DNA from: an uncultured Ruminiclostridium sp.
GTDB lineage: Bacteria; Bacillota; Clostridia; Oscillospirales; Acutalibacteraceae
Direction: 5' to 3'
Assembly: GCA_902490005.1 (NCBI GenBank)
Contig: CABUCM010000030.1
Span: forward strand, 1 to 33,136
Length of the DNA stretch: 33,136 nt
This document shows positions 8,722-17,656 of this stretch, piece by piece. The position numbers and the translations under genes are program-made. Each line of letters opens with the position of its first letter. Within the stretch, counting starts at the first letter, position 1. The notes below the pieces were generated by a model that did no database searches, had not been told where the DNA came from, and saw only the letters and a program-made list of their open reading frames with translations.

Positions 8722-9360
8722 ATGTTATTTGATATCGAAAAGGCAAAATCGTTTATTTCATCCGTAAATGGGCTGATTCAGGATAAAAAAGGCGAGTTAA
8801 CAGAGTTAGATTCCACCTTAGGCGATGGCGACCTGGGCCTTACCATGTCGGAGGGCTTTTCCAAATCAGCGGAATTTGCCGCGGAACATATGGGAACGGA
8901 TATCGGAAAGTTTTTTATACAGGTAGGCATGACCTTTGCGAAATCGGTTCCTTCCTCCATGGGAACGTTGATGGCGTCCGCCTTTATGAAGGGCGGAAAG
9001 GAAGTTGCCGGGAAAGAGGCGTTAACCGCCACTGATCTGAGCAAATTCTGCGTAGGGTTTGCAGAAGGAATTATGGAGCGGGGAAAATGCAGGCCCGGCG
9101 GCCGTACCATTGTGGACGTTGCCTATCCCGCCGGAAAGGCGGCCGTGGAGTGCGCGCAGTCCCAAAACGGCAATATCACCGCAGTGGCACAGGCCGCTTA
9201 CCAGGCGGCGTTAGCCGGGCTGGAGGCTACAAAGGAAATGGAACCGACTATTGGAAAAGCTTTGTATCATAAAGACAAAGCAAGGGGGCTTCCCGATCAA
9301 GGCGCCGTGGTTGGTTCTATCGTATATCAGGGTTTGAGCCAGGTCATGTCAGCAAAGTAA
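8722..9360 (+). CDS. dhaL: Dihydroxyacetone kinase subunit DhaL (nucleotide-binding)
   Basis: DhaL carries the nucleotide and passes phosphate to the ketose on DhaK. The 212-residue, all-helical protein shows the acidic metal/nucleotide motif ELDSTLGDGDLGLTM, the SSMGTLMASAF loop (usually written GGSSG), the PGGRTIVDVAYPA segment and a C-terminal KARGLPDQGAVV. The usual GDTG or GDHG is GDLG here. The ATG at 8722 has a perfect CAGGAGGG site. An in-frame ATG at 8692 would overlap the dhaK end and lacks one. No DhaM phosphotransferase gene follows. The enzyme therefore either uses ATP directly or gets phosphate from a DhaM encoded elsewhere. A strong terminator ends the unit 15 bases downstream. 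Confidence 0.92.
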   Translation: MLFDIEKAKSFISSVNGLIQDKKGELTELDSTLGDGDLGLTMSEGFSKSAEFAAEHMGTDIGKFFIQVGMTFAKSVPSSMGTLMASAFMKGGKEVAGKEALTATDLSKFCVGFAEGIMERGKCRPGGRTIVDVAYPAGKAAVECAQSQNGNITAVAQAAYQAALAGLEATKEMEPTIGKALYHKDKARGLPDQGAVVGSIVYQGLSQVMSAK

Positions 9361-9375
9361 AAAGCTTAAAATGAA

Positions 9376-9412
9376 AAAAGCGCTTTCCTATCAAAGATAG
9401 GAAAGCGCTTTT
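9376..9412 (+). terminator. Strong terminator after dhaL
   Basis: A perfect 17-bp stem, AAAAGCGCTTTCCTATC (9376-9392) and GATAGGAAAGCGCTTTT (9396-9412), has a 3-base loop. It has A-rich sequence before it and T-rich sequence after it, so it could work in both directions. It ends the region 1 operon. Its core CGCTTTCCTAT recurs in the hairpin at 21798-21836. Confidence 0.9.
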
Positions 9413-9540
9413 GGGGCTTTTGTATTCTTTTGAAGTTGGATATCCGCAGTAGGACGACTTTGAACAACCGGCCCTAAAGGCCCTGGGAAGCCGCATGAAC
9501 ACTGAAAAAGATGGAGGTAACGTCTATTTTGTCACCCCTC
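9376..9540 (+). repeat. Intergenic hairpin-plus-tail repeat, copy A
   Basis: The terminator hairpin is followed by a tail (about 9453-9528) that matches the tail after the hairpin at 21798. Shared blocks are GAC.AC.TTTGA..AA.CGGCCC, a GAA..CC/GC stretch before an ATG (9495 here), and a GT.A.GTCTATT end. In the ATG frame the two tails read MNTEKDGGNVY and MDIEKMRGDVY, each stopping after 16-17 codons. With two copies I cannot say whether the peptide is real. Both copies point rightward, behind rightward genes, and together flank the AT-rich arabinose locus. Confidence 0.6.
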
Positions 9541-9892
9541 ATGGGTAACGTTGACAAAAAATGATACCCGCCAAAAACGCGGGCGCAAAGCAAAACGCAC
9601 CCCACAAAGTAAGGTGCGCGGCTTGGGCGCGGCAATTTGCCGCTGTGTGACTGTGACGAATTTGTTGTATACTTACTCGATTTAATAAGATTTTTATTAA
9701 TTAAAATCACAATCTAGTTTTAAAGTCCAATCATATCATAAATGTAAATTTTATGTCACCACATAAATCTTTAACTGATCCATTGTGCAATGCTAAAAAT
9801 TTTTCACTAAAATTTTATTTGCATTTTCTGTCGCCTGATAGCTATTATCGTGCGACAAAAACATCATGTGTAAAGGGATTTCCACTAGCTAA
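9541..9892. other. Structured, then AT-rich intergenic region
   Basis: There is no convincing gene. The first part (about 9547-9660) is GC-rich with short self-complementary pieces, such as CCCGCC...GGCGGG-like arms near 9566-9582 and CGGCAATTTGCCG near 9638. A 78-residue frame with a GTG start is open on the - strand (9474-9710) but has no ribosome site. The rest is AT-rich. A hairpin TGTCGC (9829-9834) with GCGACA (9852-9857) contains an inner GATA/TATC pair. It may mark the 3' end of the leftward GH127 unit, although no T-run follows it on that strand. Confidence 0.4.
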
Positions 9893-11869
9893 TTATTCAT
9901 GGACCCAAACCAGCATTTCACCAATTCCTCGGTTTGCCCATGCATAGTATGGAATCCATTTTAAGTTTTGATTTTCATAGACTGTTTTTGTTTTATTTGC
10001 ATAAAGTTGATCTTCGCCAAAGCTATTTATAATACGTCTTCCTTTTGAATAAATTACTGTACAGCCATCTAAATCATCTGTATGTTCACAACGGAAAGAC
10101 GGATCTTGCCCTAAAGAAATCATATGTAAATCTTTACCATTATCCGCTTCTTCTAAACAATAAACAATAGGCCCACGGCTAATAGCTATACGCCCAATAT
10201 TTTCACGCACCTTTGGATTGGAAACATTCACTGTCACCGGCATATTCATAATAAGTTCTACAGCATCTCCATCCGTCCATGTTCCTGTGATTTTAGCATA
10301 GCCTTTTACCAGTTCATAACTGGCCGGTTTTCCATTTACTTCAATCTGGTATTGCTCGCACCAGCCAGGGATACGTAATGCCAAAGTGAAATTCGCATCT
10401 TCCTTGAGTTCTAAGGTAAAGGAAACTTTTCCATTCCAGGGATAATTGGTCTTACTCACAATCGAAACATCTTGAGAGGCTAAATTTGTATTTAACTTCC
10501 CAGACATGTACAAATTTATGTAAAGCTCAGAATCATCCAGCATAAAAATGTAGGAACCAATTGAAGTAAGTAAACGGGCGATGTTGGGTGGACAGCAGGC
10601 ACAGGCAAACCATTTTTGACGTTGCGGCTTTACGTGAGAACGCAAATAATCCTTTTCGCAAGCTTCTGGAACGACTTCCAATGGATTAACATAAAAGAAA
10701 GAACGTCCATCCAATGCCATGCCGCTGATAATTCCGTTAAAAAGAGCACGTTCTAAGACATCCATATACTGAGAATCATGCTCGAGGCGAAACATGCGTT
10801 TCGCGAAAAACGCCAAACCAATCGACGCACATGTTTCCGCATAAACGGTATCATTTGGAAGGTCATAATCATAAGTAAAAGCTTCACCATGCTGCTGTTG
10901 ACCAATGCCGCCCGTAATATACATCTGCTTTGTAACAATATTTTTCCAAAGCCGACGGCATACACTTATTAGTTCCTCATTTTCCGTAACTCCTGCTACA
11001 TCAGCAATACCGGAATATAAATACACTGCCCGAACCGCGTGTCCTTCCGCCTTCATTTGTTCCCTTACCGGCAAACCCGCCTGATAATATTGATATTGGA
11101 AATAACTGTTCTCCCACTTAAATCCATTACCATTTTCTTTGGTTTCCTGTTCAAAAAACAGAGGCGACTTTCCACGTTCATTTATAAAATATTCTGCTAA
11201 CTTTATATGCTCGGGATTTTTTGTTATTTCGTAAAGGCGGACTAATGCCATTTCTAAAATCTCATGGCCAGGATAGCCGTGAATTTTTCCTTCTTCTATG
11301 CCGATATGCTGATCGACACATTCGATAGCACGAATTACAACATTCAAAAATTTATCTTTTCCAGTGGCGTGATAATAGGCCACTGCTGCTTCTGTCATAT
11401 GGCCTAGGACATATAGTTCATGATTATCTTTTAGATTAGTAAAACGCTTTTCTAAACCATTTATGATGTAATAAGTATCAAAATATCCATCTGATTGCTG
11501 AGAGGCACATATCAAATCAATTACTTCATCGGCGATTTCTTCTAAATTGTCATCTGGATGTGTCTGCAAGGAATAGGAAACCGCTTCCAACCATTTAGCT
11601 AAATCACTATCTTGAAATACTTCACCATTAAAACTGCCGGCTTTTGCCTTTTCTTCAAATGTCGTAAGATTTTTCTGAGTAATCTCCGCAGCTACCCGGA
11701 AATTTTTAATACAAAAACTTGGATCCGCATCCTGAATCTGGTCATTCAAGGCTTTCCATTGATACGGTATTACTTGTGTTCGCACTTTTTCCATCATGTT
11801 GGACCAAAAATGATCAGTGATCTCAAAATCTGATACTTTTCCCGGAATTGAATTATGATATCTTGACAA
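9893..11869 (-). CDS. GH127 beta-L-arabinofuranosidase
   Basis: GH127 (formerly DUF1680) enzymes remove terminal beta-L-arabinofuranose, for instance from hydroxyproline-linked arabino-oligosaccharides. They use a zinc-bound cysteine as nucleophile. The signature residues are present: Glu345 and Cys347 in AETCASIG, and Cys425-Cys426 in WFACACCPPNIARL. The (alpha/alpha)6 barrel spans about residues 1-440 and beta-domains follow. I chose the TTG at 11869 because GAGAGGTG lies just before it and the protein then begins with the family-typical N-terminus and has 658 residues, a normal length. The frame is open further upstream to 11983 but has no ribosome site there. There is no signal peptide, so the enzyme acts in the cytoplasm on imported sugars. 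It is the last gene of the leftward unit. Confidence 0.93.
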   Translation of the reverse strand: MSRYHNSIPGKVSDFEITDHFWSNMMEKVRTQVIPYQWKALNDQIQDADPSFCIKNFRVAAEITQKNLTTFEEKAKAGSFNGEVFQDSDLAKWLEAVSYSLQTHPDDNLEEIADEVIDLICASQQSDGYFDTYYIINGLEKRFTNLKDNHELYVLGHMTEAAVAYYHATGKDKFLNVVIRAIECVDQHIGIEEGKIHGYPGHEILEMALVRLYEITKNPEHIKLAEYFINERGKSPLFFEQETKENGNGFKWENSYFQYQYYQAGLPVREQMKAEGHAVRAVYLYSGIADVAGVTENEELISVCRRLWKNIVTKQMYITGGIGQQQHGEAFTYDYDLPNDTVYAETCASIGLAFFAKRMFRLEHDSQYMDVLERALFNGIISGMALDGRSFFYVNPLEVVPEACEKDYLRSHVKPQRQKWFACACCPPNIARLLTSIGSYIFMLDDSELYINLYMSGKLNTNLASQDVSIVSKTNYPWNGKVSFTLELKEDANFTLALRIPGWCEQYQIEVNGKPASYELVKGYAKITGTWTDGDAVELIMNMPVTVNVSNPKVRENIGRIAISRGPIVYCLEEADNGKDLHMISLGQDPSFRCEHTDDLDGCTVIYSKGRRIINSFGEDQLYANKTKTVYENQNLKWIPYYAWANRGIGEMLVWVHE

Positions 11870-12017
11870 TATAAACACCTCTCTGTTTGATATGAAATAT
11901 AGATTAATTCTAGACACGCATAATTTATTGACAGTTAAACTCATTATATTTAAGGAAAGTTTAAATCCCATAGAAAATAACAAACGTTCTGTGATAGTGA
12001 AACAATCACTGCAATGC

Positions 12018-13742
12018 CTAAGAGCAAATATTTTGCATTATTGTAATGGTGACTGTAGTCCCTTGCATAGGACTGCTGTCTATTTTTATTCCGCAGGTTT
12101 CTCCATAATAAAGAAAAATCCTTTCTTGCAAATTATTAAGAGCATAACCGGTAGATGTTGTTTCAGGATTAAATCCAACGCCGTCATCCATTATTTTAAA
12201 TATCATATATTCTCCGGATAGACGTCCGCTAACAGACAAATGGCCAAACTCGCTTTTTGCCTCTAAGCCATGATAAAATGCATTCTCCACTACTGGTTGT
12301 AAAATCAATTTTATCATTCGCATGGAAAGCATTTGTTCTTCTATATCTATTGTTGCCTCAAACTTTCCCTGATAACGAATATTTTGAATTTCTAAATAAC
12401 ACTCTATTAGTCGAACTTCCTCCTCTACCGTAACAAGGAGTTTTCCATTATTTAAGCATTGCCTGTAAAAATTTGAAATATTTTTAACCATTTCGGCTAT
12501 AGAATCCGCATGAATTCCCTGTGCCATACAGTATATCGAATTTAGTGTGTTATAAAGGAAATGAGGGTTTACTTGAGATTGTAACGCCAACAGTTCAGCT
12601 TCCTTTTCCTTTACGATTGAATTTAACAGGCGTTCATGGAGTTCCTCATTGGATTTAAATGTTCTCAAAAATTCAATACCAATAATTCCAACCTCATCAT
12701 AAGGATTAAAACGAACCTTAGGGATTTTATTATAGTTTTTGGCGCTAAAAATCACATAACGCAGCAAGGTTAATTGCGAGGTAACTTTATTGGAAAGCAT
12801 AATCGCAAAAGCGAGAGAAAGGATAAAAGAACCCAGGATTAGAAAAAACGTCAAATTAATAGTTCCATTCCATTTTATAACTTCTTCGTAAGGTGTGTAT
12901 TGTATGACCGTCCATCCGATTTCTTTATTAACCATATAGTTTAAAAGATATTTTTTCCCGTTTGCAAAAAAGAAAGTGCCACTTTCTGCATTCTGATTTC
13001 CATTCGCTAAAATCTTTTGCACATCTAATTCATCAAAATCAGATTCTTGGGAATATAAAATCTGATCATCGTTTAAAACAATAATATTATAAGAAATATC
13101 GTTGCTAGTTCTTAAAAACATTTCATCTAGTATTTTTCTATTAATCCCAATAATCAATCCGCCAATAGGTTCTATGGTATTTAAATTATTAATAGTCCTT
13201 TCATACACAAGTGAAATATTTTCGGAATAATTTACGCCTTCAATATTACGCCAACTCCCTTTGCCGTTGTCATGCCTTTCAGAAAAAGTTTGTAGGAATT
13301 CGGTATATCGCTCTTGTTTGAGAGATTTTTGATCATCCTGCGCATAAACACTGCCTTCATAAAAGAAGTTAATCGATTGATTGCCAACACATATAAAATC
13401 AATATAATTTTTGTTGTTGAGAATATTAATAATAAGATCACGGGATCGCAATTTCATTTCATACTTTTCTAAATCCGATTCAGAAGTTTTGCCAACAAGA
13501 GTTTTTTGAATTTCCGGAGCAGTCATTAAAATTGTAGAAATATCTTCTACGTCCGTTGTAATGGTCTTTAGATTCCAATCTACAACACTAAGAAAATTGT
13601 CTGTAATATTTGAAAAACGTTGTTCAATCATTCGATTATAGTTAATATCCGAGTAGATCGAAATAATAGTCGTTGGTATCAAACAAACAACAAGAGCTAA
13701 AAGTATAAATTTAATTTTGATCGTTTGTAATTTTTCTCTCAT
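12018..13742 (-). CDS. YesM-type sensor histidine kinase (second system)
   Basis: This is the membrane sensor for the arabinose locus. A first membrane segment (about residues 9-28) precedes an extracellular region of about 260 residues. A second segment (about 290-312) is followed by a HAMP-like linker, the His_kinase domain with His394 in NPHFLYN, the N-box (VVENAFYHG) and the DDGVGF nucleotide-binding box. The length of 574 residues matches the kinase at 220-1995, but identity is low enough that the two are distinct paralogues. An AAGGGA site precedes the ATG. It is 59 bases after its regulator and 148 bases before the GH127 start; a TATAAT-like box in that second gap could give extra transcription of the hydrolase. 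Confidence 0.94.
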   Translation of the reverse strand: MREKLQTIKIKFILLALVVCLIPTTIISIYSDINYNRMIEQRFSNITDNFLSVVDWNLKTITTDVEDISTILMTAPEIQKTLVGKTSESDLEKYEMKLRSRDLIINILNNKNYIDFICVGNQSINFFYEGSVYAQDDQKSLKQERYTEFLQTFSERHDNGKGSWRNIEGVNYSENISLVYERTINNLNTIEPIGGLIIGINRKILDEMFLRTSNDISYNIIVLNDDQILYSQESDFDELDVQKILANGNQNAESGTFFFANGKKYLLNYMVNKEIGWTVIQYTPYEEVIKWNGTINLTFFLILGSFILSLAFAIMLSNKVTSQLTLLRYVIFSAKNYNKIPKVRFNPYDEVGIIGIEFLRTFKSNEELHERLLNSIVKEKEAELLALQSQVNPHFLYNTLNSIYCMAQGIHADSIAEMVKNISNFYRQCLNNGKLLVTVEEEVRLIECYLEIQNIRYQGKFEATIDIEEQMLSMRMIKLILQPVVENAFYHGLEAKSEFGHLSVSGRLSGEYMIFKIMDDGVGFNPETTSTGYALNNLQERIFLYYGETCGIKIDSSPMQGTTVTITIMQNICS

Positions 13743-13801
13743 AACAAATCCCTTGTCAAGTCGATCAATCTAAGAAAAGCAAGCTTTAACGGTCATCACC
13801 G

Positions 13802-15307
13802 CTATTCCTGTTCGCTGTACCAACAAATATTCCGAAATTCTTTAGGCGTGATACCCGTCTTCTTTTTAAATACTTGACTAAAGTAACGCTGCTCCTCGTA
13901 TCCAACTTTTTTTGCTAGCTCCGATATTTTTAAATGAGAATCTTTCAGTAACATTTTTGCTTTTTCAATGCGTAAATCTGTAATATAATCTGTAATTGTA
14001 ATTCCCATTTCTTCTTTAAATAGGCTGCTGATATAAGATGGTGTTAATTTTACTTGTTCCCCAATTTCATTGAGCATAATCGGTCGGGATAAATTCTCTT
14101 TGATATACTGTTGTATGTCTGACAATATTTTTTGTCTTGCTGTAATATTTTTCTGCTTTTTATAATATTCCACTCTGCGAAACACATCTATAAATATCGA
14201 TCGCATCTCATGCATCGATTTGATCGAAGACGAGAGAACAGTTGATAATATATCATTATTAACATACTTTTGAAAAGACAAGCCCCATTCGGAAAACAAC
14301 ACTTGTAACAAATACAGAAACATATCGGCTAATATTATCCGAACCACAGAAGGGGGAAAATACCGGCTGGAAAAATCGGAAAAGATCGTATCCAATTCCG
14401 CCTCGATTGCTGTAAAAGAATCTGTTTTCAATAAAAGATGTGTTATGCTCTTATAATCGACATCAAAGGGATTCACCTTAAAATTAATTTGCTCATGGTA
14501 TGACTTTGGCACATTATAAAAAATCGCAAATTCTAACGCCTGCCTTGCCTGTTGGCAGGCTTCTTTCATATTTGAAAACTCCACATTTTTACTAATACCA
14601 AACTGTAAAGCTCCAGAGGAGAAAAATTTTTTATATGCTTTCTGCACAACCAGAAGAATCATATCAATAAATTCTATCCCTTGTCCAGGTTCTATTTTTA
14701 AAACCAGCAAGATTTCTTCCAACAATTGATACACTTCAATTATAGCGTTATACGTTTTAAAACTCTGTTTGATGTAATTGCAAAAAAGCTCATATTCTTT
14801 CGCTTCTGTCTGGCAATTGCCCTCATCGTGTACACAGATCACAACGCATCGTTCATGTTCTAATATGACTTGATTAAGTTTTCCGTGTCCGGACGATAAA
14901 AACTCTCGTATGCCATTTTCTTGTTTCCTTAATGATACAAGCCGTTTAATGGCTTTATCTACACTGTGAAACAGTTCTTGCTGAGACATCGGCTTCACTA
15001 AAAAATCCACTACGTTAAGTTGTATCGCCTTTTGCGCATATGAAAAGTTATCATATCCACTCAAAATAATGAATTGTACCCAAGGAATCGCGCTATGAAT
15101 TTTTTCTATTAACTCTAGCCCAGTGAACTCTGGCAGTCGAATGTCTGTAATGACAATATCCGGTTTTTTGCTCAATATTAGCTCATAAGCCTTTTGTCCA
15201 CTGTCTGCACTTCCAACAACCTCTACACCATACCGCACCCAGTCAAAATTGGAAACGAGGTGATTAACAACAGTTTGCTCATCATCAACAATGACCATTG
15301 TAAACAC
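13802..15307 (-). CDS. YesN-type response regulator with AraC DNA-binding domain (second system)
   Basis: The receiver domain has the VIVDDE acidic pair and phospho-acceptor Asp55 in TDIRLPEFTG, with Lys in FLVKP. A linker of about 270 residues contains a region resembling the central domain of long YesN proteins. The C-terminal AraC double helix-turn-helix (about residues 400-497) has the ISELAKKVGYEEQRYFSQVFKKKTGITPKEFR block. I chose the GTG at 15307, which follows GAGGTG by six bases. An upstream in-frame GTG at 15325 has a poor site. The regulator precedes its kinase, the reverse of the first system. It probably controls the divergent promoters at 17657-17891, where direct repeats 21 bases apart fit an AraC-type protein. 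Confidence 0.93.
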   Translation of the reverse strand: MFTMVIVDDEQTVVNHLVSNFDWVRYGVEVVGSADSGQKAYELILSKKPDIVITDIRLPEFTGLELIEKIHSAIPWVQFIILSGYDNFSYAQKAIQLNVVDFLVKPMSQQELFHSVDKAIKRLVSLRKQENGIREFLSSGHGKLNQVILEHERCVVICVHDEGNCQTEAKEYELFCNYIKQSFKTYNAIIEVYQLLEEILLVLKIEPGQGIEFIDMILLVVQKAYKKFFSSGALQFGISKNVEFSNMKEACQQARQALEFAIFYNVPKSYHEQINFKVNPFDVDYKSITHLLLKTDSFTAIEAELDTIFSDFSSRYFPPSVVRIILADMFLYLLQVLFSEWGLSFQKYVNNDILSTVLSSSIKSMHEMRSIFIDVFRRVEYYKKQKNITARQKILSDIQQYIKENLSRPIMLNEIGEQVKLTPSYISSLFKEEMGITITDYITDLRIEKAKMLLKDSHLKISELAKKVGYEEQRYFSQVFKKKTGITPKEFRNICWYSEQE

Positions 15308-15395
15308 ATTAATCACCTCGCTCACATTCTCTTATAGGAACACCACACAGGAATATCGAGGAACAAAAAATTAAAGATAACTAAAAAATTCTACT

Positions 15396-16271
15396 TTAAT
15401 TCCATGCATAAACTTTCTTTACAAAAGCGATTATTAGAATAGATTCTATTGCCAAAAACACCGCTATTGCGCTTCCGTATCCAAATTGACTTGTTAAAAA
15501 AGCTGTTTTATACATATAAGTTGCTATCAGTTCAGTATATCTTCCTGGTCCTCCATTTGTCAATATATAAGGAATATCGAACCCCTTCAAGGTCCCATTT
15601 ACCACCATAACCGTTGTGATAAAAAAGATACCCTTAATCAAAGGGAATTTGATCTTCCAGAACAAGCGGAATCCCTGTGCGCCATCTATCTTCGCCGCTT
15701 CTATATAATCTTTGGGAATAGAAATTAACGCCGTATAGAAAATAATCATATAAATTCCTATAAATCGATAGGACTCTATTAGGGACACTGAAACTAGCGC
15801 CGTAGAGGTGTTGGAAAGCCAGGCTTGTACCTGGCTTTCCAGCCCTATTGCTTGTAAACCATAGTTCAAAATACCCATAGGTTCCACTGATAGAAATTTT
15901 TGAAATAACTGTGAAATTGCAACTGAAGAGATAACAGTCGGCATAAAAAACAGAGTTTGAAAAATAGTAGAGCCACGACGAAGATGGGAAAGAAGCAAGG
16001 CAATAAATAAACCAACAACTATTTGAAATATCGTATTAATTATTACAAAAATTATGTTGTTCAAGAAACAAGTCCAAAAAGTATCATCTTCAAATAGCAG
16101 TTTTTGATAATTTTGAAAGCCTACAAACTCCATATCGGAAATTCCATCCCAGTTATATAAGCTATAACCTGCAGACCATGCAATGGGAAGAATCACTGTA
16201 AAAAGAAATAGTATAAGCGATGGAATTAAAAAAAATGAATAGGCCGTAATGTTTTTATAATATTTATTCAT
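15396..16271 (-). CDS. Sugar ABC transporter permease, MalF/UgpA type (arabinose locus)
   Basis: This is a membrane subunit of the second importer. It has 291 residues, about six hydrophobic segments and the EAA loop IEAAKIDGAQGFRLFWKIKFP. The start follows a GGGAG site 35 bases after the binding-protein stop. Its MalG-type partner is not next to it. The partner lies beyond the binding-protein gene on the opposite strand (17892-18722), so the two halves of the channel are made from divergent transcripts. The gene contains a perfect 12-bp inverted repeat (15812-15841). No ATPase gene is present in the locus. Confidence 0.93.
   Translation of the reverse strand: MNKYYKNITAYSFFLIPSLILFLFTVILPIAWSAGYSLYNWDGISDMEFVGFQNYQKLLFEDDTFWTCFLNNIIFVIINTIFQIVVGLFIALLLSHLRRGSTIFQTLFFMPTVISSVAISQLFQKFLSVEPMGILNYGLQAIGLESQVQAWLSNTSTALVSVSLIESYRFIGIYMIIFYTALISIPKDYIEAAKIDGAQGFRLFWKIKFPLIKGIFFITTVMVVNGTLKGFDIPYILTNGGPGRYTELIATYMYKTAFLTSQFGYGSAIAVFLAIESILIIAFVKKVYAWN
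15812..15841. repeat. Perfect 12-bp inverted repeat inside a permease gene
   Basis: TGGAAAGCCAGG (15812-15823) and CCTGGCTTTCCA (15830-15841) flank a 6-base centre. The stem is much richer in GC than the surrounding gene and is read through as part of ...QVQAWLSN.... No T-run follows in the coding direction, so it is not a plain terminator. Confidence 0.6.
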
Positions 16272-16306
16272 AGGTCAGACTCCCATCTCTACTCTACACA
16301 AATGAG

Positions 16307-17656
16307 TTATCCATTTAATTTTTCCTGAATAGATTCGTCCACCTTCGATGCAAATTCTTCTGGGGTAATAATGCCCATTGCCACGCTACTCAGTTCGCTT
16401 TCGAACAATTCTTTCGTTACGGGATCCAACTTTACATCCCACAGTTCCGCAACGGTTTCGACATTTGCCATATCTTCTGCGATTCTTTTCAGTAGCTCTG
16501 GAGAATCTTCTGGAATTTCAGTTTCCATCGGAGGTAAGAAACCATGTGCAATGGCCTTTTCAGGATAGCGATCAATCATAAATGACACAAAGTCTTTCGT
16601 AGTATCATCAAACTTTTCTGCGCACATAGCGATTCCAATTCCGGAATTAGTGACACAATCTTCTTTTTGGGTCGCGTCCTCATCCGAGATAATGGGTAAA
16701 TGGAAATAATCTATGTTATCCTGCATTTCACCAGTAGCATTCATAAAGGTGTTCAATTCCCAAGTTCCAGTATAATAAATCGCAGCCTTCCCACCCATAA
16801 ATAAGTCGATTGTAGATGTGTAATCCGTACTGGCAAAACCGTCTTGGAAAAACGCTCCTAACTGCTGAACGTGCTCTAATCCTTTCATGCCGACATCATC
16901 TGTCATAGACGCTTTACCATCAACGACATCATGCAGATACTCATTACCTGTCATACGGAATGGAATGAAGGAGAAATAACGCATCAGCGGCCAACCATCT
17001 TTGCCGCATATCGCAATAGGTGTAACGCCCTTATTCTTCAATGTTTGACAGGCCTCTAAAAGCTGTTCAAATGTTTCAGGCTCAGTAATTCCAGCGTCCT
17101 GGAACATTTTTTTGTTATACCAATAATATTCAATATTATTTTCGATTGGTAAGGTATAAATTTTCCCATTAATAGTTTGATATGCCAATGCGGAGGCGTG
17201 GTACTTATCATATACGCCGAGTTCCTCAAGTAATTCTGCAATATTTATAATTAACCCTTTATCAATTAACTGTTCGCAGTAACTATTAGCGTCAACTTCA
17301 AACCAATCCGGAATATTGTTGCTGGCCACAAGTGTTTTTAACTTTTGTTCCTGCGTGGGGCGATCTACAATCGAATTCACTTCAATGTTAAAGTTCGGGT
17401 TTACCTCTTCCTGGTATTCTTCTAAAATCTGACTCAATACAACCTGTGCGCTGTGGTCAGCATTGCGCACAGATAAATATTCTATGGTCTTAGCGGGCGC
17501 ATTTGCGGTATTGTCATTTTCTATCGCTTCTCCAGAAGAATTACTTTGAGTACCTTCAGACTGGCCAGACGTGTTATTGTCGGCGCATCCCCCACAGGAC
17601 AAAACCATCGCAAAACTTAAAAAAACAGCAATTAACCCCTTTAACCATTTCTGCAT
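16307..17656 (-). CDS. Sugar ABC transporter substrate-binding lipoprotein (arabinose locus)
   Basis: This family 1 solute-binding protein has 449 residues. The signal sequence is followed by cysteines at 21 and 24 (LSCGGC); either could carry the lipid, and Cys24 is closer to the Asn/Ser-rich linker. The mature domain includes TLPIENNIEYYWYNKKMF and MGGKAAIYYTGTWEL, typical of sugar-binding members. An AGAGGAGG site precedes the ATG. It is the first gene of the leftward unit and so is transcribed directly from the divergent control region. From the GH127 and GH51 enzymes encoded in the same locus I infer that it binds arabinofuranose-containing oligosaccharides. The sequence alone does not prove this. 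Confidence 0.92.
   Translation of the reverse strand: MQKWLKGLIAVFLSFAMVLSCGGCADNNTSGQSEGTQSNSSGEAIENDNTANAPAKTIEYLSVRNADHSAQVVLSQILEEYQEEVNPNFNIEVNSIVDRPTQEQKLKTLVASNNIPDWFEVDANSYCEQLIDKGLIINIAELLEELGVYDKYHASALAYQTINGKIYTLPIENNIEYYWYNKKMFQDAGITEPETFEQLLEACQTLKNKGVTPIAICGKDGWPLMRYFSFIPFRMTGNEYLHDVVDGKASMTDDVGMKGLEHVQQLGAFFQDGFASTDYTSTIDLFMGGKAAIYYTGTWELNTFMNATGEMQDNIDYFHLPIISDEDATQKEDCVTNSGIGIAMCAEKFDDTTKDFVSFMIDRYPEKAIAHGFLPPMETEIPEDSPELLKRIAEDMANVETVAELWDVKLDPVTKELFESELSSVAMGIITPEEFASKVDESIQEKLNG

Noticed and set aside
9371..9392. A catabolite-repression (cre) site in TGAAAAAAGCGCTTTCC
   Set aside because: The match comes from the perfect terminator stem after dhaL and is not upstream of a gene in a promoter position.
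9474..9710. A 78-residue - strand frame in the intergenic region
   Set aside because: It starts with GTG without a ribosome site, runs through the repeat tail and hairpins, and has no recognisable motif. Kept only as a note in the spacer entry.
9753..9947. A 64-residue + strand frame at the GH127 3' end
   Set aside because: It overlaps the GH127 coding end on the opposite strand, has no ribosome site and shows no family features.
14540..14565. A GCCTGCC/GGCAGGC inverted pair inside the second response regulator gene
   Set aside because: It is only 7 bp with a 9-base centre inside a coding region, within what chance allows.
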